Shown: positions 17,601 through 21,823 of the stretch, in pieces
Position numbering within the stretch: position 1 is the first letter of the stretch
Layout: each line of letters begins with the position of its first letter
NCBI GenBank assembly: GCA_905250885.1
Contig: CAJNOQ010003003.1
Span: forward strand, 1-21,823
Length of the DNA stretch: 21,823 nt
Origin: Didymodactylos carnosus
Lineage: Eukaryota > Rotifera > Eurotatoria > Philodinida > Philodinidae
Direction: 5' to 3'
Notes under the pieces: generated by a model
The model's database searches: none
The model's input: the letters and a program-made list of their open reading frames with translations, nothing else
Told to the model about the DNA's origin: nothing
Translations under genes and position numbers: made by a program

Positions 17601-20186
17601 TGTCGCATAAATCTTTATCAATAAATAAAGCAAAATTTTTTAATGAATTTTCTAACTCTTGATTGGTATTATGATGACCAAATAAATATCCTAAAAGTTG
17701 ATCCAGTATTATAGCATCGTTGCTCTGTTGTGGGTTCAATTCAATAAATAAGCGATGATAGAATAAATTGTTTTCATTAACTGATGTGGCACAATAATCA
17801 ACCAATATGAAACTCGTTTTCAATTGTTCATTTAATTGTTTAATAGAACGCTGTAATGTTGAAATTATTTGCTGTTCAGTTACATGTTCACCAAAATGAT
17901 TCAATATCGAACTACGACGATAAACCAATTCAAATACCGGTAAATTTCCATTACGATAGTCGATAATTTTGATGATATCACCCATACGATAACGATAAAG
18001 CCCATTATAGTTTGTTATAACTACCTCATAAAGTTTATTTAATTCACTATGTTCAACTAAAACACATTCTGGATGTTTTCATTCCATTGTTCTTCTGGTA
18101 TTAATTCAAAATAACAAAATCGCACAGCAAATGTAAATTGATTTAATGATGTATAACCTAAATTAATGCCCAGTACACCTTCAGTTGAACTATAACATTC
18201 TCCACATAACTGAACACCAGATCCAAGAATATTTTTTAATTTATCGTTATGATGTAGCAATGCTGCACCAGAGCATGATTGTGTGATAATTAATTCAGGA
18301 AATAATTGTTTACCCCACCCAACAGGTAATGTTGATGAACTCATGATATCAGTTATTTGTTTAGCTAATTCTGGATTAGGTGGCTGTAATCTTTCTATTA
18401 ACATTTTTCGTAAATCATTTGGTATAGCTGACCACACTAGCGAGTCCAATTTTGGTTTTGCTGTTTCAATATCATGTACGAGCTTACGCCAATCTGTTTG
18501 TATAATATCAAACATTTGCAGTATATTTGTGAGAAAAACGCTTGTTATTGAACGTACAGAGTTAGGAAATATTTGACTATTATATGACTATGTTGGCAGG
18601 AGTAGGAGGAGACAGTGGGCATGCATACGTACGTTTGGCCCAAAAGTGAAAGTGGCCTTTCTCGAAATTAATTGGTGAATAATAATCTTTTCAACGTATT
18701 AAATGAATTTCTAAATTTTTTAACTTTAGATTTAGACTATCAATGTACGTCATTTTGACTCATGTTCACAAAAACATTTTTTAATTCGAATCTAAAGTTA
18801 AGCAAGTCAAGCTAATTTCTTGGCCAACAAATTTTCCAGCAACTTAGAGTTAGTTTAATTAATAGATCACTTTTTGCTAGTTATTGAATTTTAAAAGACA
18901 GCTTTCTAGTTATTTCGCATCTATCTATGCGCATCACTGCATAACCGTGTTGTTAATAGTTATGTGAGTCTCCCAAAGAGCCCTGATTTCAACTTATTTT
19001 GCTTTTTCTAGCGTAAAAGCGCTCTCAATCAAAATAAACGTGATGTTTGTCAAAATTACAGTCGTCAGGTCATTTGAACGGTGATCAATAAGACAGAAAA
19101 GTCAAAAATATTTCTAACACAAACATTTGAAAATGAGAATTGAACTAAAAGTGCCTATTTCCCGTTTTGCGGAATTAGTCGACGTTAATTTGTACTTGTT
19201 CAGTGTATAATATTTTTGTAATGTTTTCCACATCCAAGAGCCTTGCCATAGTCTTATTCGCAAAGGAGAAGATTTTTTCTTACAGTAAACTATGTCAATG
19301 GCAGTCTCATACGGTGATAAATTGCAGTATATCACATTTTGACTATGGATTAAAATTTGTTAAACCCCGTTTCTAAAATGATGATGAGGTAATTTTAGAA
19401 AAGGCTGTTGGCTTGTTTTAACGCGAATAATATGTGCATGTAATATGGTTCTAAGTGACCAGTATTTAATACTTCATACGCTTCTGGTGGTGATGCTAAG
19501 CGCCATGTTGGTGGATAAGCGACTTCAATATATTTTTCTGAATCTGTTTTTTCGATATTTTCCAGATAATTTTTATGTTCAGCAATTGCTTGATAAGCAA
19601 ACCACGATATAACACATATTGGTTTCCCATCACCAGGCGCTTTTTTGTCAGGAGACTTTGTATATAAAAATAGTTCTTTAGAATTTTCATCAAATAATTT
19701 TGGATGCTGTTGATAAAACATGTAGTTTTGATCAAGTGCTAGTAAGTTTAGCAATTGTGCCCGACATACATGAATAGGATAATACTTCAATTTACCGGTT
19801 GTACCTGATGTATGCGCATATAATGCAACCTTATTGGATGGTATTATAAGATTTGATTCACCATCATTAATCATTCGTTTGACATAATCAATGATTGTAT
19901 CGTAATCTGATACTGGTATACTTGATCTATATAACTCTACTAATTTATCAATGTCACCACCAGATTGTTTTAACAAAGAGGTTATTTCATATTTTCGACC
20001 CAATTCTGTATCTTTCAACTCTGTTAGAATATTTTTCAATTCATTTTTGTGTAGATTCACATTGTTTTCATTGATAGCTGCTATTTGTTCATGTGCCATT
20101 TTCCATTTTGGCACTTGTACCTCAAGCCAGCGTTGGTATGGTGACAAAGATTTATTAAATATTGCCATCTTATCCGAATTAGTCAT
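14582..20186 (-). CDS. GH3-family acyl-acid amido synthetase (ANL superfamily), disrupted
   Basis: Exon 1: 20186 to about 19406. Exon 2: 18587-17505. Exon 3: 14696-14582. Exon 1 carries the ATP-binding motif TSGTTGK (residues 126-132). Exon 2 carries SSTEGVLGINL, matching the GH3 SSEG-type motif, and YRYRMGDIIKI, matching the YRxGD motif. Exon 3 carries GGASNEQLKVP, matching the conserved GASxNQ(Y/F)K.P C-terminal signature. The exon 2/3 junction is exact: CAA G | CT CAA, donor GTAAAT, acceptor TTTTTAG, phase 1. GH3 enzymes adenylate a carboxylic acid and transfer it to an amino acid; the animal substrate is unknown. The assembled length (about 650 aa) is slightly above the plant norm (about 600). 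Lesions: a lost base in an A-run at 18076-18079 and an unclear exon 1/2 join. It may be a pseudogene or carry assembly errors. Confidence 0.8.
14876..14997. mobile_element. 122-bp MITE-like inverted repeat in the last GH3 intron
   Basis: Ends GAACTTTCGTCA (14876-14887) and TGACGAAAGTTC (14986-14997) are perfect complements. The interior is unusually rich in CG-containing TTCGTC, GACGAA and GGCGAAA motifs compared with its AT-rich surroundings. It is non-coding and its superfamily is unknown. Confidence 0.55.
15070..17160 (+). mobile_element. 5'-truncated, decayed non-LTR retrotransposon (LINE)
   Basis: Plus-strand segments in shifting frames give a non-LTR reverse transcriptase. In order they show LDLSKACAPGI, RPITLLPALSKISERLVHRQL (15326 on), DFREAFDNVNHELL, VPQGSVIGPLLF, the catalytic FADD (15798-15809), YLGL, NYGSIIY, and a C-terminal Cys/His segment CNCENN...HYFLHC (about 16720-16780). 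The thumb and tail resemble jockey/CR1-like elements (by eye). There is no endonuclease domain, so it is 5'-truncated, as is usual for LINEs. A TGA at 15263, frame breaks near 15518 and 15700, and stops near 16065 and 16417 make it inactive. AATAAA at 17145 and a short ATACAACAACTAC run mark the probable 3' end. It lies antisense in the GH3 last intron. Confidence 0.85.
17161..17504. other. Intronic remainder between LINE and GH3 exon 2
   Basis: About 340 bp between the LINE 3' end and the GH3 donor (GTAAAT at 17504 on the minus strand). No ORF or repeat was recognised. Confidence 0.5.
18076..18079 (-). other. Frameshift site in GH3 exon 2
   Basis: The minus strand reads ...CAATGGAATG AAAA CATCCAG. 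With four A's the frame ends at a TAG about 10 codons later (...NENIQNVF). With one more A the frame would continue as HPECVLVEHSELNKLYEVV straight into YRYRMGD. A single-base loss in the A-run is the simplest explanation: a true mutation or a homopolymer error. Confidence 0.7.
18598..19405. mobile_element. Possible 808-bp insertion between GH3 exons 1 and 2
   Basis: The 7-bp TGTTGGC (plus strand) stands at both edges, 18591-18597 and 19406-19412. Exon 1 coding ends at the right copy (…FALKQAN) and exon 2 (SYNSQIFPNSVRS) starts just beyond the left copy. No phase-matched GT donor is visible in exon 1 before the stop, whereas a T/C-rich acceptor ends at 18588. Internal short inverted repeats (AACTTTAGATT / AATCTAAAGTT near 18720 and 18790; TCTAAAAT / ATTTTAGA near 19375-19398) are present, but no matching terminal repeats. 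It may be an element or a normal intron with a mutated donor. Confidence 0.35.
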
Positions 20187-20499
20187 TGGTACCTTGTAAC
20201 AAAAGCATTTAAAAATAGCGTCATTTCGTCCCTTAAATCTTTCACAGTAGTTTTCTTTTCTTCATAACTAATAAAAGAATATTATTGCCAAAACTCTGGA
20301 TAAATCTTTGCGGTGGGTGTTTAACTGCGATTGAAGAAGACATTGAACTGTCACATTAAATAAGCAAGAAGCACAGTCTTATACCGTGTAGGCTACTTCC
20401 GACCCATCAACCTTCAAATCGGTGTGCTGGATATGCGGCGATAAAGAACAGAATTCAGGATCAAGACAAAATTTGAGCTATTTTTCTTTTTAATATCCA
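20187..20499. other. Upstream region of the GH3 gene
   Basis: About 310 bp of AT-rich sequence 5' of the GH3 ATG on the minus strand. No TATA box or splice acceptor clear enough to call. It is bounded by the foldback element at 20500. Confidence 0.4.
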
Positions 20500-21345
20500 C
20501 AAAAGCTTGAAAGAAGTTTAGAAGTCGGATATATATACACCTGACATCTCGTCCTGTATCAGCTATATACCAAAACCTTAGCCAACGAGAAATCTGATTG
20601 TGCAAAAATGAAAATACGTTTATATCAACTCACAACGGTTTAGCTCTTTTTTGTCTTCTTGGTTTTCTGACGTTTAACTTTTTTCAAGCCTGGGATTTTC
20701 ATGTTAAACTTAAATTTTACTGACAAATGTAGGAAAATGCCAAGAAAATCAATGTTTTTTCATTCAAACCAATTTCTTTCATACCCGATCCGAAACAGTG
20801 AGAGAAGCCGAACAAAACTGCAGATTCAAAATTATCGGAAAGGAAGTTTAGCGTGAGACTTGAGTAAGATATCGTCTTGAAAAATGCATCCTACAAAACT
20901 AGAATAAGCAAAGAATTCTAATAACTGATTTTAATTAAAAAGCTTAGGAAATATAGAAAACGATAGCACTTTTAAAAACTAAAAGTGAAAAAGAGCGCAC
21001 TAAACTTTCTTTCCAAAACTTTTGAATCCACAGTTTTGTTCAGCTTCTGGCACTCCTTCGGATCGAGTATGAAAGAAATTGTTTGAATGAAAAAACATTC
21101 ATTTTCTTGGCATATTCCTACATTTGTCAGTAAAATTCAAATTTATCATGGAAATCGCAGGCTTGAAAAAAAGTTAAACGTCAGAAAAACAAGAAGACAA
21201 AAAAAAGCTAAACCGTTGTGAGTTGATATAAACATACTTTCATTTTTGCACAATCAGATTTCTTGTTGGCTTAGATTTTAGTATATAGCTCATACAGGAT
21301 GTCAGCTACATATGTATCCACTTTTAAACCTCTCTCAAAACTTTC
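20500..21345. mobile_element. Large foldback element, about 850 bp, arms about 340 bp
   Basis: Left arm about 20500-20854 and right arm about 20996-21345 are reverse complements with moderate divergence and small indels. For example, TGATTGTGCAAAAATGAAA on the left pairs with TTTCATTTTTGCACAATCA on the right, and CTGACATC at 20541 pairs with GATGTCAG ending at 21305. The spacer is about 140 bp. No ORF spans it. It sits upstream of the GH3 gene. Superfamily unknown; no target duplication was identified. Confidence 0.7.
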
Positions 21346-21823
21346 TTCTTTCTAACTTCTTTCTTCATTCTAAACTTTCGTTCTTGTGAATATTAAAGCC
21401 AAAACGGACTCACATAATACCTGGCAATTCTTCTTCCGCGCACAACCTGCAAAAACGCAAAAATTATAAAAACCTCTCGAAAAAAGCGTCTCATGTTAAC
21501 CAGAAATGAAACTCAGAATGATCAGTACGATATGACAACGTTAGCCACTATCGAGAAACATACCTACCTCCCACTAGAACTTCGAACTAGCCAAAGTTCT
21601 TTATTCAACAGAAATTATACATATATCACTTTAACTTAGTAATAAAATTTAACTCGTCAATATATGCTTTATAAATTACTTCTCTACACATCCGTGCATC
21701 AAACTAACTTTAGAATAATTACCCACCTTCACTCCTTACTTATAAAAAATTCAACAACAATTATGCCCACCGTCAGTGCGGAGTCATGACTTATATTCCG
21801 AACGGGATATTTATCCCGATCGG
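21346..21823. other. Terminal spacer
   Basis: AT-rich sequence with pyrimidine runs and no gene recognised. At the window edge there is a short palindrome, CGGGATA (21803-21809) with TATCCCG (21812-21818), in a GC-richer tail that may be the start of another feature cut by the window. Confidence 0.4.

Noticed and set aside
18283..18576. 97-codon plus-strand frame
   Set aside because: Antisense shadow of GH3 exon 2, whose minus-strand motifs are clear.
19951..20199. 82-codon plus-strand frame
   Set aside because: Antisense shadow of GH3 exon 1.
1..21823. Telomeric repeat blocks (TGTGGG-like) and tRNA/rRNA genes
   Set aside because: None was seen on reading either strand, so a subtelomeric position is not supported by telomere sequence here.

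Overview
The window looks like AT-rich nuclear DNA of an invertebrate, most probably a bdelloid rotifer. The signs are short introns (about 60-100 bp, GT...AG, T-rich acceptors) in two recognisable protein genes, an intronless bacterial-looking NAD-dependent epimerase embedded among mobile DNA, and many different inverted-repeat (foldback) elements. The organism call is inference; nothing was searched. No rRNA, tRNA, CRISPR array or bacterial operon was seen.

Layout. 1-850: a 20/40-bp minisatellite, then a 72-bp tandem array that is open on both strands. 901-1404: a foldback element. 2172-5387 (+): a multi-exon gene ending in a BEN-like domain, with one 1.19-kb intron that holds an inverted repeat, and a probable 1-bp lesion near 4323. 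5790-7290: a GC-rich palindromic patch, a hairpin, a TATA-like site, a 14-mer present three times, and a degenerate tandem duplication. 7432-8310 (+): the epimerase, with a splice-acceptor-like site 20 bp before its ATG. 8367-9916: a TIR element whose left TIR is split by a 306-bp MITE, and which carries a piece of a gene also found, in two pieces and two orientations, at 11615-11832 and 12851-13050. 10970-12360: a decayed, intron-containing, unidentified gene that abuts a foldback element. 13489-13956: another foldback.

14582-20186 (-) is a GH3-family acyl-acid amido synthetase. Its last exon (14582-14696) is separated from the rest by a 2.8-kb intron that contains a small MITE and a 5'-truncated, decayed non-LTR retrotransposon in the opposite orientation. 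The phase of this junction fits exactly. The gene also carries a 1-bp frameshift in an A-run and an 808-bp interruption between exon 1 and exon 2. 20500-21345 is a large foldback upstream of it.

The genes do not form a pathway. The window reads as a transposon-rich, recombining region with two spliced genes under decay (or carrying assembly indels) and one apparently intact, possibly horizontally acquired gene.
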